Shown: piece by piece, positions 9,406 to 22,582 of the stretch
Layout of the letters: each line of letters begins with the position of its first letter
Position numbering within the stretch: the stretch's first letter is position 1
DNA from: Owenia fusiformis
Lineage: Eukaryota > Annelida > Polychaeta > Sabellida > Oweniidae
Length of the DNA stretch: 64,000 bases
Reading direction: 5' to 3'
Assembly (NCBI GenBank): GCA_903813345.2
Contig: CAIIXF020000291.1
Coordinates: forward strand, 630-64,629
Made by a program: the position numbers and the translations under genes
The notes under the pieces: model-generated
Told to the model about the DNA's origin: nothing
The model's input: the letters and a program-made list of their open reading frames with translations, nothing else
Databases searched by the model: none

Positions 9406-12122
9406 ATTGCTTTTGCCAGTTTTCTTATTATTATTATTATTATTATTATTATTTTTCTTTCTTTCCGCGTTTTCTCAGCAACTAGAGGGACTTCCTAAAA
9501 TCTGCTAACATAGTCAACTAGGTAATGAGTTGTAGTTTCTGGGAAATTAGGTCAAATGTTTATCTAGGTCAAAGGTCAAGAACTAGGTCAAATCGTCTCT
9601 TTTTGCTATTTCACAAGTTTTCTCAGTCGTCCTTTGGTATTTTCGCTCCGGGTTTTTTTCATCATGTTCCTTAGAAAAAAAGCTAATTCCGTAAGGCAAA
9701 CCGTTTTTTGATTACTCTTACCGATTTTGAGATATGGCGTCCGAAAAGTAGGTCAGAACATAAAAAATTCTCCAAATTCAACGTTTGAATTATCAAATAA
9801 GTGTAGAATTATCTCAGGAATCCGAATCTGCAAACAAAATTTTGATCCGACTTCCGGTTCGGAAGTTATAGCGTTTTGAAATCTCAAAAATCGCTAAATT
9901 TGGTGCCCATGTTAAGTCAATGGGAAAAAAGGCTTTTTCGAAGTGTAAAATACAAGATATAGACTGAGTTCAGCTTAACATATTGAATGCCTATAAAAGA
10001 AGGGGACCTCAAAAGCTACATAGCTTCGAAATTTGGACACCAAAATGCCTAGGTCAAAATCTAGGTCAAATTCATAGTTTTTCCTTATTTTTGCGATTCT
10101 GGCACTACACTTTTAGGATTTGCTTCAAAATTTTGTATACAGGTAGCAAAGAGTGTGCTAATAGTGAGAGCCTTTTGCCGTCAGAAAGTATTTTGACCCA
10201 CTTTTGAGATATGGTGTCCGTAAAGTAGGTCAAAATAAAAATTTCTCATAATTTAACTTATGAGTTATGAATTAAGGGTAGAATTTTCTCAGGAATCCGA
10301 ATCTGCAAACCAAATTTCAATCCGACTTTTCGTTGGGAAGTTATGGCGTTTTGAAAGCTCAAAAATCGCTAATTTTGGTGCCCCATGTTATGTCAATGAG
10401 AAAAAAGATTTTTTTGAAGTGTAAAATACCAGATAAAGACTGAGTACAGCTTAAGATTCTGAAAGTCTATAAAAGAAGGGGACCTCGAAGGCTATCTAGC
10501 TTTAAAATTTGGACACCAAAATCCCTAGGTCAAAATCTAGGTCAAATACATAGTTTTTCCTTATTTTTGCGATTCTGGCACTACACTTTTAGGATTTGCT
10601 TCAAAATTTTGTATACAGGTAGCAAAGAATGGGCTTATAGTGTTAGCCTTTTGCCGTCAGAGAGTATTTTGACCCACTTTTGAGATATGGTGTCCGAAAA
10701 GTAGTTCAAAATAAAAAATTCTCCAAATTTTACATATGAGTTATAAATTAAGAGTAGAATTTTCTCAGGAATCCGAATCTGCAAACCAAATTTCGATCCT
10801 ACTTCCGGTTCCAAAGTTATGGCGTGTCCGAAAAGTAGGTCAAAATAAAAATTCGCCAAATTTAACGTATGAGTTATGAATAAGGGGTAGAATTTTGTCA
10901 GGAATCCGAATCTTTAAATCAAATTTCGATCCGACTTCCGGTTTGAAAGTTATGGCGTTTTGAAATTTCGAGAAAAATCGATCTGATGTTATCCTGATAG
11001 AAAGTCAAGGAAAAAAGATTTTTTTGAAGTGTAAAATACGAGATATAGATTGAGAACAGCTTAAGATAATGAATTCCTATAAAAGAAGGGGACCTCAAAA
11101 GCTACCTAGTTTCATTATTTGGACACCAAAATGCCTAGGTCAAAATCTAGGTCAAATTCATAGTTTTTCCTTATTTTTGCGATTCTGGCACTACACTTTT
11201 AGGATTTGCTTCAAAATTTTGTATACAGGTAGCAAAGAGTGTGCTAATAGTGTTAGCCTTTTGCCGTCAGAGAGTATTTTGACCCACTTTTGAGATATGG
11301 TGTCCGAAAAGTAGGTCAAAATAAAAGTTCTCTGAATTTAGCATATGAGTTATGAAATAAGGATAGAATTTTCTGAGGAATCTGAATCTGCAAACCAAAT
11401 TTCGATCCGACTTTCTGTTTGAAAGTTATAGCGTTTTGAAAGCTCGAAAATTGCTAAATTTGGTGCCCCATGTTATGTCAATAGGGAAAAAGATTTTTTT
11501 GAAGTCTAAAATACCAGATATAGACTGAGTACAGCTTAACATTCTGAAAGCCTTTAAAAGAAGGGGACCTCGAAGGCTATCTAGCTTTAAAATTTGGACA
11601 CCAAAATGCCAAGGTCAAAATCTAGGGCAAATTCATAATTTTCCTTATTTTTGCGATTCTGACACTACACTTTAATGATTTGCTTCGAAATTTTGTATAC
11701 AGGTAGCAAAGAGTGTGCTAATAGTGATAGCCTTTTGCCGTCAGAAAGTATTTTGACCCACTTTTGAGATATGGTGTCCAAAAAGTAGGTCAAAATAAAA
11801 AAATCTCCAAATTTAATGTATGAGTTATGAATTAAGGGTAGAATTTTCTCAGGAGTCCGAATCTTTAAACCAAAATACAATCTTACTTCTGGTTAGATAG
11901 TTATAGCGGTTTGAAGTCTCGAAAAGTCAATATGATGATATCCCCATGTTAAGCCAATGGAGTCGAAGATAAAAAATGGAGAGTTGTCTAAATGTCTAAA
12001 TTCTAGCTGACTCGATCAGCTTATTCTGGATGACTCAGCTTACAAGTATTCTGGATGACTCAGCTTAAAAAAAGAATTAAATCTGGAGTCTTAAATTGAA
12101 CTTGTTCAATTTACATGTCTAG
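9381..12122 (+). mobile_element. Helentron-like family A copy 3, innermost of the nest
   Basis: Both ends are present: 5' palindrome at 9,381; 3' inverted repeat, AAATTGAACTTGTTCAATTT hairpin and CTAG ending at 12,122. The body has four units marked by GA(C/T)TGAG..CAGCTTA at 9,962, 10,438, 11,046 and 11,524 (spacings 476, 608 and 478 bp). It is non-coding; the many 60 to 80 residue frames in it are repeat translations. Confidence 0.75.
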
Positions 12123-13227
12123 TTATTATTCTTCTACCTACGTTTTCTCAGTAACTAGAAGACATTGAGTCAAGATCTGTATATGGTCAATTTAGGTCCA
12201 GTATCTAGTTTCTCGGAAATTGGGTCAATTTTTTATCTAGGTCAAAGGTCAAGAACTAGGTCAAATCTTACATTTTCCATATTCTATCAATTATCTTCTT
12301 TATTATTTATCGAAACATCTTTGTCTTTTTTTCATCATGTAGCTAAGAAACAGCCCCTTCATAAGTGTGCCATCCGTTTTTTGATTGCTCTTACCGATTT
12401 TGAGATATGGCGTCCAGAAAGTAGGTCACACCAAAACGTGCTCCAAATTCAATGTTTGAGTTATGAATTGGGTGTAGAATTTTGTCAGGAATCTGAATCT
12501 TCAAACCAAATTTCGATCCGACTTCTGGTTCGGAAGTTATGGCGTTTTGAAAACTCAAAAATCGCTAAATTTGGTGTCCATGTTAAGTCAATGGGAAAAA
12601 AGATTTTTTTTGAAGTGAAAAATACGGAATATAGACTGAGTTCAGCTTCACATAATCAAAGCCTTTAAAAGAAGGGGACCTCAAAAGCCATCTAGCTTCA
12701 AAATTTGGACACCAAAATGCCTAGGTCAAAATCTTGGTCTAATTCATAGGTTTTCCTTATTTTTTCGATTCTGACACTACACTTTAATTATATTCTTCGA
12801 AATTGTGTATACATGTAGCCAAGAATATGCTAATAGTGTTAGCCTTTTGCCGTCAGAAAGTATTTTGACCCACCTTTGAGATATGGTGTCCGAAAAGTAG
12901 GTCAAAATAAAAAGTTCTCCCAATTAATATATGAGTTATGAATTAAGGGAAGAATTTTGTCAGGAATCCGAATTTGCAAACCAAATTTCGATCCGACTTC
13001 CGGTTCGAAAGTTATGGCGTGTCCGAAAAGTAGGCCAAAATAAAAAAATCTCCAAATTTAACGTATGAGTTATTAATTAGGGGTAGAATTTTGTCAGGAA
13101 TCTGAATCTTTAAATCAAATTTAGATCCGACTTCCGGTTCGGAAGTTATGGCGTTTTGAAATTTCGGAAAATCGATCTGATGGTATCCTGATAGAAAGTC
13201 AAGAGTAGAGAAGAAAATATTGAAAAA

Positions 13228-13425
13228 TTCATCCATCCTTCCTATCTGATCCTATCCTATCCTTCCTATCTATCCTTTCTTCGTATATTTTCCTTCCTAT
13301 CCCATCCTATCCTTTCTTCCTATTCTATTCTATTTCTATCCTATCCTTCTTTCTTATTCTATCCTATCATTCTTTCCTATTCTATCATATCCTACCTTCC
13401 TATTTTATTTATCCATCTTTTTCTG
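13228..13425 (+). repeat. CCTATCCTT-type pyrimidine-rich tract
   Basis: A strand-asymmetric run of TCCTTCCTATCC repeats with almost no G. Related tracts sit at the same place in A6 (about 56,970-57,160) and A7 (about 60,195-60,395), so it is part of this A subfamily. Confidence 0.85.
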
Positions 13426-13427
13426 GA

Positions 13428-13491
13428 TGACTCAGCTTATTCTGGATGACTCGGCTTATTCTGGATGACTCAGCTTATTCTGGATGACTCG
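13428..13491 (+). promoter_or_regulatory. Four TGACTC(A/G) motifs at exact 19-bp spacing in copy A4
   Basis: TGACTCA or TGACTCG occurs at 13,428, 13,447, 13,466 and 13,485. The spacing of 19 bp is constant (TTCTGGATGACTCAGCTTA unit). Binding by AP-1-type factors is inference from the motif only. Confidence 0.4.
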
Positions 13492-13507
13492 GCTTAAAAA
13501 GGTCTAG

Positions 13508-14845
13508 TTATTCTTCTACCTACGTTTTCTCAGTACCTGAAGACATTGAGTCAAAATTGATCAATTTAGGTTCAGTATCCAGTTTCTCGGAAATTGGGTC
13601 AATTTTTTATCTGGGTCAAAGGTCAAGAATTAGGTCAAATCTTACATTTTCAATATTCTATCAATTATCTTTGTCATTATTTATGGAAACATTTTTGTCT
13701 TTTTTTCATCATGTAGCTCTGAAACAGCCCTTTTATGTTGTGCCATCCGTTTTTTGATTACTCTTACCGATTTTGAAATAGGGCGTCCGGAAAGTAGGTC
13801 ACATCAAAACTTGCTCCAAATTCAATGTATGAGTTATGAATCAGCAGTAGAATTTTGTCAGGAATCCAAATCTTCAAACCAAATTTCGATCCGACTTCCG
13901 GTTCGGAAGTTATGGCGTTATAGAAGCTCAAAAATTGCTAAATTTGGTGCCCATGTTAAGTCAATGGGAAAAAAGATTTTTTTTAAGTGAAACATACGAA
14001 ATAGAGACTTCAGCTTAATATGATGAAAGCCTTTAAAAGAAGGGGACATCAAAAGCCATCTAGCTTCAAAATTTGGACACCAAAATGCCTAGGTCAAAAT
14101 CTAGGTCAAATTCAAAGGTTTTCCTTATTCTTGCGATTCTGACACTACACTTTAATTATATTCTTCGAAATTGTGTATATATGTAGCCAAGAGTCTGCTA
14201 ATAGTATTAGCCTTTTGCCGTCAGAAAGTATTTTGACCCACTATTGAGATATGGTGTCCCAAAAGTAGGTCAAAATAAACTGTTCTCCAAATTTAATGTA
14301 TGAGTTATGAATGAACAATAGAATTTTCTCCGGAATCTGAATCTGCAAACTAAATTTCGATCCGACTTCTGGTTCGGAAGTTATGGTGTTTTGAAAGCTC
14401 AAAAATTGCTAAATTTGGTGCCCAATGTTATGTCAATAGGAAAAAAAGATGTTTTGAAGTGTAAAATACGAGATATAGACTGGGTTCAGCTAATATAATG
14501 AAAGCTTTTGAAAGGAGGGGACCTTGAAGGCTACTTAGCTTCAAAATTTGGACACCAAAATGCCTAGGTCAAAATCTAGGTCAAATTCAAAGTTTTTCCT
14601 TATTTTTGCGATTCTGACACTACACTTTAATTATATTCTTCGAAATTGTGTATACATGTAGCCAAGAGTGTTGTTATAGTGTTAGCCTTTTGCCGTCAGA
14701 AAGTATTTTGACCCACTTTTGAGACATGGTGTCCGAAAAGTAGGTCAAAATAAAAAGTTCTCCAAATTTAACATATGAGTTATGAATTAAGGGAAGAATT
14801 TTCTCAGGAATCTGAATCTGCAAACCAAATTTCGATCCGACTTCC
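13508..14845 (+). mobile_element. Helentron-like family A body 5, 3' truncated
   Basis: It starts in TTATTCTTCTACC after the CTAG of A4 and repeats the A body through TTTCGATCCGACTTCC, then stops abruptly at CCTAGATCCAACATATT, where unrelated AT-rich DNA begins. No 3' inverted repeat or hairpin is present. In the nested reading it is the outermost of the three bodies. Confidence 0.65.
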
Positions 14846-17800
14846 CTAGATCCAACATATTCTGATAGAGGAGCAGAAAAAATACAACTTGGGATGTGCT
14901 CCCAAATCCTTAATTTTTACATCATATTTCCTGTTTTCCTCCCCAGGTACCCCCAACATTCCATTTTAAATCATCTGTAACATTGCCAAATGATCTTATT
15001 ATGTTATGTAACTTTCAGAGATAGTAGAAATAAATCCAATCCAAAATTTTTATCATTGTATCTCAAATATTCTATGAATTAGAATAAAAATTTCAAGACT
15101 TATGGGACAACCCTTGTACATACATTTTACCAATTTTTTTTTCCTGTTCGAGCTTTTCCACAAAAGATAGGTATTGATATGGTGAACTGAAATTACAATG
15201 TTTTTCGCTTAAACCAATTATTGAAAACATTCTGTAAAAAACACGGTCCTTTAAATTTCTGTGGCCATCTTAAAAATCTCTCCTTCAGCAAAGCTCCTTT
15301 GCCTCTAGGCATCAGTATATATAAAGTTTGAACCAAAATTGTGAACTAGTAATTGACTTATCAAAGATTAATTTTTTTTGCTAAATATCGTGGCTTTTTT
15401 AATAGACTAGGTGTGAGTAGAAATAATCTTGATTTAGTCATTAAATATTCCAAATTCAAAGTACTTCTAGAAATATGGTTTCGAAAATTGTTTATCAACT
15501 TTGAAAATTAAATTTGTTTTGAAAATGTGACTTCTAGTTCGGGTTGATTCCCCATAGACCCCATGTTACAAAATCACTAAAAGTGAAATATCTTTTCTTG
15601 TATTAGACAGATAACATTTTCCTTCACTGGACATATTTTGATTTTCATAACTATTAGATACATAAGGGTTATATGAAAATTGACCCACTAAAACAGATGT
15701 AATCTGCATCTATGTTATTAAGCGGGCATATTGAAAATCCCATAAGGCATAAGCCTATAAAATTTGAACCAAATTCGTCAACTGGCATTTGAGTTATTGC
15801 CCACAGAGACACTTGAATGAACGAACGGATAGATCGACGGCTTTCCTCGAACATTGTTCTGCGGGATAGTTAAGTTAACTGTTGGGAACACAGAATTTTG
15901 AACGCACATTGTAGTCCAGCCAAAATACTGCAACAACACATGGGAAATTATTTAATGTATACTATAACATAAAACTTTATATTCAGTAATATGCTTTTGT
16001 ATATTGGTCTTAAAGGATTGCAAAATGACATTTACATAAATCATATCAAAAAATATACAATGAGTTTACAGAATGATATAAATACATGCAAGGCTTTCTG
16101 TTAAACATACTTGTTCTGTGCAAATATATACAATGTAATGAAGACATCATTCTGGACTGAATAGCACAGAAATATGCTTAAACTACAACCTAATTACAAG
16201 ACAGTAAGAACTTGACTTCTTGTAGATATTAAACTGTTGTAAACTTAAATTCAAATTTAAAATGTTAACCTGAAGAGTTTTAATTCTTTCGGTTAATAAC
16301 TATAGTCAATCTGAAAATTTTACACAAAAAAATAAAGTTTCAATGTGAGATTGATTTTAAGGATTATTTGTATTCTTTGCATATATACTGTGATTCCTTC
16401 TGGCAATTGTACTGTCTTTGATCTAGATGATGCCGAGTGAGGATTTGTCACATAATGTCTTAGGCATATCTTCCTATTTAGTTTTTATATATTACATTCA
16501 TTGGTTGCTGTTTAGAGGGAAATCATGGTAAGGGTAGGCTAATAGAGTTCATCCGTTGATGCCAGAGACAACATTGTATGGATGTATTTATATAGTTCCG
16601 TTGATCCATTTGATGATAATAGTTATGACATTGCACATCATTTTATAGCAAATCGGACACTTTATCATTTGTTGACATGAAGTGACTTTTAGGCCAACAT
16701 TCTGCGCAATTCGCAGTTGTATTATGTTTAACAGTATAACTTAAATAGTTCATCTTACAATAGTTTAATAGTTCATCATATTCACTATTTAGGTTCCTTT
16801 ATGCTGTGTACAATGTGTAGGCTGGGTTTTCATGTAGACATAATTATATAGTTCATGAATCACTGGTTGGAATGATGACATGCTTCAGCAGTACATTTTA
16901 AAGTTCATTATTTTCTGTTGGAGGCTCTTGCCCAATACAGTTATGTTATCACAGCAAGGTACGTCAACAATGACAATACAATGACATCCTTTTATGAAAT
17001 TATTCATCAACAAAATAATAATACAGCTGGATGTCACATAACAATATGTTATACAATTATTTTTCTATTAATAATAGTTAAACAAATGTGCAGATGAAGG
17101 CAAAAGTTCCATGCTCCCGCACCATCAGTCAAAATGGCTATAGACACTTTAGAGTATATTTTTTATATTTTCGATTACATACCATAAAATTTATTTTTTA
17201 GTTTCCACTGCTGTAGAAACTAACAGCTATATGTTATATACCAACAGATGACAGATGATCGCATACTATGAAGTAAAAATTGCAACCCAAGAGAACAAAA
17301 AACTACAACTGAAGACAGCTAACCAATAGTTGTCACATATAATAACGTAGTTATAGACATGGTCACATACAATATATTAAATACTCAAGTTCAGAGTATG
17401 GTAGTGTAGGAACAAGAATGCAATTGAATAATATAATGTCATCTAAAGTAAGAAACAATTGTCATTACATGATATACCATTACACTGTCTTAATATATGC
17501 AAAGCAATATTGACATGATCACATACTATAAAATAGAATCAGAATATAATACAGTTATACACCTAATCAACAATTGTCAGAGGGTAAAAAACATAAGTAA
17601 CAAAGTAATAGCAATAATAGCAAGGTGTAATTCAACAGAACTAATCAAGAGTTGCCACATCATCAAAAAACATTAAGTAGCAAATGCTACTTAATGCAGT
17701 TATATCATACAAATGTGGAATATAAAAAACTTAACAAAAGTTGCCATAAAGTACAAAACCATAACATAACAATTACTTCAGGGTATGACACAGTTATACT

Positions 17801-17916
17801 AAACACTCGTATTATATAATTATTATATTTTAGAAAGCTGCAATTGAGGACAACTACAGTTGCATGTTAAAAATCACAAAGGATCAATTGCATTTTCAAA
17901 GTATAGTATACTTATA
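14846..17916. other. AT-rich non-coding stretch, no gene recognised
   Basis: No ORF here is convincing. Two diverged copies of a segment reading TTTGAACCAAA(A)TT.GT.AACT occur near 15,328 and 15,760. A segment near 15,194-15,240 (AAACCAATTATTGAAAACA) recurs inverted near 43,510. At about 17,220-17,900 there is a degenerate repetition of CA(A/T)TTGTCACAT-like and GATCACATAC blocks. Confidence 0.5.
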
Positions 17917-18507
17917 CAGGGTGACACAAAAATACCACCCACAAATATTGAAAAATCTTTCTCAACAATAAAGTAATCTTCATGATTTTTTTGTAGATAG
18001 AGTGTTCAATACATAAGGGATTGTTCTACTTTCTATTTTATGAGTACTAGTATCTACAACTGGTTTTGATATTATAAGTATTGGCTATCAAATTTTCATT
18101 TATTCTCCAACATGTATTGTAATGACTTCAGTATAAATGAAATGTCGTTTGATGTTCTGTTCCTGGATTATGATTTTGACTCTTTTATTTTAAGACACTA
18201 TTTCTTTTCACATTATACCATGGTTTTTGGATATAAAGGGTATATTTTTGCTATGATCTGTTAACACTTAGAGTCAGCTTTACTTAGTTTATTTAAGGTT
18301 TTTAGTATTTAGTATCACTTTGGTTCTTATGCTCAGATATTTATAGCACCAACAATTGACATATCTCTCAATTTCCAAGTTGTTGATGTAATGTAAGTTT
18401 GCAAGTCTTTCACAGACTGGACACTCTACACTTAAAAATAATGAAGATTCCTTGATTATTGAGAAAGTTATTCAAAAATTAGTGAGTGACATTTTTTTGT
18501 CAGCCTG
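17917..18507. mobile_element. Mariner-like MITE flanked by TA
   Basis: Imperfect terminal inverted repeats begin CAGGGTGACACAAAAA and end TTTTTGTCAGCCTG, extending into AATATTGAAAAATC and its complement. TA lies on both sides (17,915-17,916 and 18,508-18,509). Length is 591 bp with no transposase frame. CAGGG ends and a TA target duplication are typical of Tc1/mariner-type MITEs; the family call is inference. Confidence 0.65.
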
Positions 18508-18624
18508 TATTATACAAAGCTACAATTTTAGACAACTAACCAAGTCAGTTGTGATAAACATTCCATTATAAGATTTCAGTATGAAATATATTGAGCTCAA
18601 TTAAAATCTAGTTTTGAAAATGAT

Positions 18625-21600
18625 AGGATCATGTCTACGATGTGTATGTCCATACCTATATTTCAGTAATAAAGTTGAAGGTGTGAACATAATAACAAAA
18701 TAGACAATCCAAAAAATCTCCAAAATAGAAAATGGTTGTCAGTATCAGGATCATAAATTGGATAATGTATGTATTGTGTATGTCCATACCATCATTAAAA
18801 GTAATAAAATTGAAGGTGTGAACATCATACTTAACAAAACAAAAAACAATACAAGACATCTTCACAAGGGAAGTTGTTATCAGTATCAACGCCATGAATT
18901 GGATTATGTCTGTAATGTGTATGTCCATACCTTCATTAAAAGTAATAAGGTTTAAGGTGTGGACATCATAGTTCATCAAAACAGACAATCAAAGACATTT
19001 TCACAAAGGAAGTGATTGTCAGTATCAACACCATGAATTGGATTATGTCTGTAATATGCATGTTCATACATTCAATAAAGTTAAATGTTTAAACATCAAA
19101 ATTCACAAAACAGACAATAAAATAAATCTTCACAAAGGAAGTAGTTGTGAGTATCGACACAATGAATTGGATTGTGTCTGTAATGTGTATTTCAATACCT
19201 TCATTTAATTAACAAATTTGAAGGTGTGAACATCATAATTCACAAAACAGACAATCCAAGACATCTTCACAAAGAAAGTGGTTGCCAGTATCAACACCAT
19301 GAATTGAATTATGTCTGTAATGAGTATGTCCATACATTCATTTAATTAATAAAGGTGAAGGTGTGAACATCATAATTAACAAAACAGACAATCCAAGACA
19401 TCTTAACAAATGGAGTGGTTGTCAGTATCAATATCATAAATTGGATTATGTCTGTAATGTGCATGTCCATACCTTCAATAAAGTTGAAGGTGTGGACATC
19501 ATAATTCACAAAACAGACAATCCGAGACATCTTATCAAAGGAAGTGACTGTCAGTATCAACATCATGAATTTGATTATGTCTGTAATGTGCATGCCAATA
19601 CCTTCAACGAAGTTCAAGGTGTGAACATCATAATTAACAAAACAAACAATTCAAGACATCTTCACAAAGGAAGTGGTTGTCAGTATAAACACTATGAATT
19701 GGATAATGTCTGTAAGGTGTATGTCCATACCTTCAATAAAGTTGAAGGTGTGGGCATCATAATACACAAAACAGACAATTCAAGACATCTTCACAAAGGA
19801 AGTGGTTGTCAGTATCAACACTATGAATTGGATTATGTCTGTAAGGTGTATGTCCATACCTTCAATAAACTTGAAGGTGTGAACATCATATTCAACAAAA
19901 CAAACAATCCATGACATCTTATCAAAGGAAGTGACTGTCAGTATCAACATCATGAATTGGATTATATCTGTAATGTGCATGCTCATACCTTCAATAAAGT
20001 TGAAGGTGTGAACATCATAACTAACAAAACAGACAATCCAAGACATCTTAATAAATGGAGTGGTTGTCAGTATCAATATCATGAATTGGATTATGTCTGT
20101 AATGTGCATGTCTATACCTTCAATAAAGTTAAAGGTGTGGACACCAAACTTCACAAAACAGACAATCCAAGACATCTTCACAAATGAAGTGGTTGTCAGT
20201 ATCAATATCATGAATTGGATTATGTCTGAAATGTGCATGTCCATACCTTCAATAAAGTTGTAAGTGTGGACATCATACTTCAGAAAACAGACAATCCAAG
20301 ACATCTTCACAAATTAAGTGGTTGTCAGTATCAACACCATGAATTGGATTATACCTGTAATGTATATGTCCATACCTTCATTTAAAGTAATAAGGTTTAA
20401 GGTGTGAACATCATAGTTCACAAAACAGACAACCAAAGACATCTTCACAAATGTAGTGGTTGTCAGTATCAAGACCATGAATTGGATTATGTCTGAAATG
20501 TGCATGTCCATACCTTCAATAAAGTTGAAGGTGTGGACATCATAATTCACAAAACAGACAATCCGAGACATCTTATCAAAGGAAGTGACTGTCAGTATCA
20601 ACACCATGAATTTGATTATGTCTGTAATGTGCATAACCATACCTTCAACGAAGTTTAAGGTGTGAACATCATAATTAACAAAACAAATCATGAAATGTGC
20701 ATGTCCATACCTTCAATAAAGTTGAATGTGCATCTCCATACCTTCAATAAACTTGAAGGTGTGAACATCATATTAAACAAAACAGACAATCCATGACATT
20801 TTCACAAAGGAAGTGTCAGTATCAACACTATGAATTGGATTATGTCTGTAAGATGCATGTCCATACCTTCAATAAAGTTGAAGGTGTGAACATTATAGTT
20901 CACAAATCAGACAATCCAAGACATCTTCACAAATGATGTGGTTGTCAATATCAATATCATGAATTGGATTATGACTGTAATGGGGCTGTCCATACCTTCA
21001 ATAAAGTTGAAGGTGTGAACATCATAGTTCACAGAACAGACAATCCAATACATCTTCACAAAGGAAGTGGTTGTTAGTATTAACACCATGAATTGGATCA
21101 TGTCTGTAATGTACATGTCCATACCTTCAATAAAGTTGAAGGTGTGGACATCATAATTCACAAAATAGACAATCCAAGACATCTTATGAAAGGATTTTAC
21201 TGTCAGTATCAACATCATGAATTGGATTATGTCTCTAAGGTGTATGTCCATACCTTCAATAAAATTGAATGTGCATCTCCATACCTTCAATAAACTTGAA
21301 GGTGTGAACATCAAAATTAACAAAACAGACAATCCAAATCATGTTCACAAAGGAAGTGGTTGTCTGTATCAACACCATGAATTGGATTATGTCTGTAAGG
21401 TGAATGTCCATACCTTCAATAAAGTTGAAGGTGTGAACATCATAGGTCACAAAACAGACAATCCAAGACATCTTCAGAAGTTGTCAGTATCAACACCATG
21501 AATTGGATTATGTCTGTAATGTGCATGTCCATACCTTCAATAAAGTTGAAGGTGTCCATACCTTTATTAAAGTAATTAATTGAAAGGTTTTGACATCATA

Positions 21601-21735
21601 ATTCACAAAACAGACAATCCAAGACATGTCTACAAATAAGTGGTTGTCAAATCAACACCAAGAATTGGATTATGTCTGTAATGTGTATGTTCATACCTTC
21701 AATAAAGTTGAAGGTGTGGACATTATTATTAACAA
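18625..21735. repeat. 129-bp minisatellite, about 24 copies
   Basis: The unit runs through GAATTGGATTATGTCTGTAA, CATGTCCATACCTTCAATAA, GTTGAAGGTGTGAACATCAT, CAAAACAGACAATCCAAGAC and TTCACAAAGGAAGTGGTTGT. At 129 bp (43 codons) it stays open in several frames on both strands. The plus frame repeats KVEGV.II.NKTDNPRHL and the minus frame repeats FIEGMDMHITDIIQFM. Copies vary by substitution and some are partial, notably near 20,700 and 21,260. It lies on the 3' side of the minus-strand Helentron and may be part of it. Confidence 0.9.
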
Positions 21736-21737
21736 AG

Positions 21738-22582
21738 ATTGTCTGATTCTGCTGTCTGGCTCTATTAGCTGGTTCTGTTGTCTGGTTCTATAGTTCGATT
21801 CTGTTGTTTGATTATATTACAGAACCACACAACAGACCCAGATAATATATTTAGACAATAAAACAAGACATCAGAACCAGACAAAAGAACCAGGCAACAG
21901 AATCAGACAGCATAATTATACAAAATAACTATACAACAGAGCTATACAACACAACCACACAGCAGAATCACGCAAAAGAACCAGACAACAGAACTATACA
22001 GCAGAACAATACAGCAGGAATATCCAACAGATCAATACAGCAAAATTATACAACAGAATAATACAGCAGAACTGTTCAACAGAACAATACAGCAGAATCA
22101 TACAAAAGAAACAGACAGCAGAACTATACAACAGAACAATACAGCAGAATCATACAACAGAACCAGACAGCAGAATTATACAACAGAATAATACAGCAGA
22201 ATTATACAACAGAACAATACAGCAGAATTATACAACAGAACAATACAGCAGGAATATCCAACAGATCAATACAGCAAAATTATACAACAGAATAATACAG
22301 CAGAACTGTTCAACAGAACAATACAGCAGAATCATACAAAAGAAACAGACAGCAGAACTATACAACAGAACAATACAGCAGAATCATACAACAGAACCAG
22401 ACAGCAGAATTATACAACAGAATAATACAGCAGAATTATACAACAGAACAATACAGCAGAATTATACAACAGAACAATACAGCAGAATCATTCAAAAGAA
22501 CCAGACATCAGAACTATACAACAGAACAATACAGCAGACCTATACAACAGAACAATACAGCAGAATCATACAACTGAACCAG
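21738..22582. repeat. 26-bp minisatellite with a 234-bp higher-order repeat
   Basis: Units read roughly ACAGAACAATACAGCAGAAT plus TATACA. A block starting CAGCAGGAATATCC at 22,012 recurs at 22,246, an offset of 234 bp or nine units. The first 80 bp or so (21,740-21,820, GATTCTGCTGTCTGG, GGTTCTGTTGTCTGG) are in the opposite orientation to the rest, making an inverted junction near 21,820. Confidence 0.85.

Larger units (their letters stand above)
12123..13507 (+). mobile_element. Helentron-like family A body 4, 3' hairpin lost
   Basis: It begins in a TTATTATTC tract directly after copy A3, with the usual TTTTCTCAGTAACTAG start. Near the 3' end come a CCTATCCTT pyrimidine tract and four 19-bp units with TGACTC(A/G). 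It ends AAAAAGGTCTAG|T with no 3' inverted repeat and no hairpin. In copies A6 and A7 these features lie between two GTCTAG repeats, so a deletion between those repeats explains the loss. Confidence 0.7.

Noticed and set aside
9256-9498. Signal-peptide-like frame MKIWSLLLLPVFLLL, also near 63,690-63,912
   Set aside because: It is the translation of the family A 5' palindrome and linker. It recurs wherever that end occurs and runs into stacked repeats or the A body, so it is not a gene.
15669-15854. 61-residue minus-strand frame
   Set aside because: It overlaps a dispersed repeat (TTTGAACCAAATTCGTCAAC) that has a second, diverged, non-coding copy near 15,328.
19363-20310. Frames of up to 183 residues on both strands in the 129-bp minisatellite
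   Set aside because: The period is a multiple of three, so any stop-free frame repeats. Both strands are open equally and no domain is recognisable.
21738-22582. CRISPR-like array of short repeats
   Set aside because: Units are contiguous with no unique spacers, and the context is an animal genome. It is a minisatellite.
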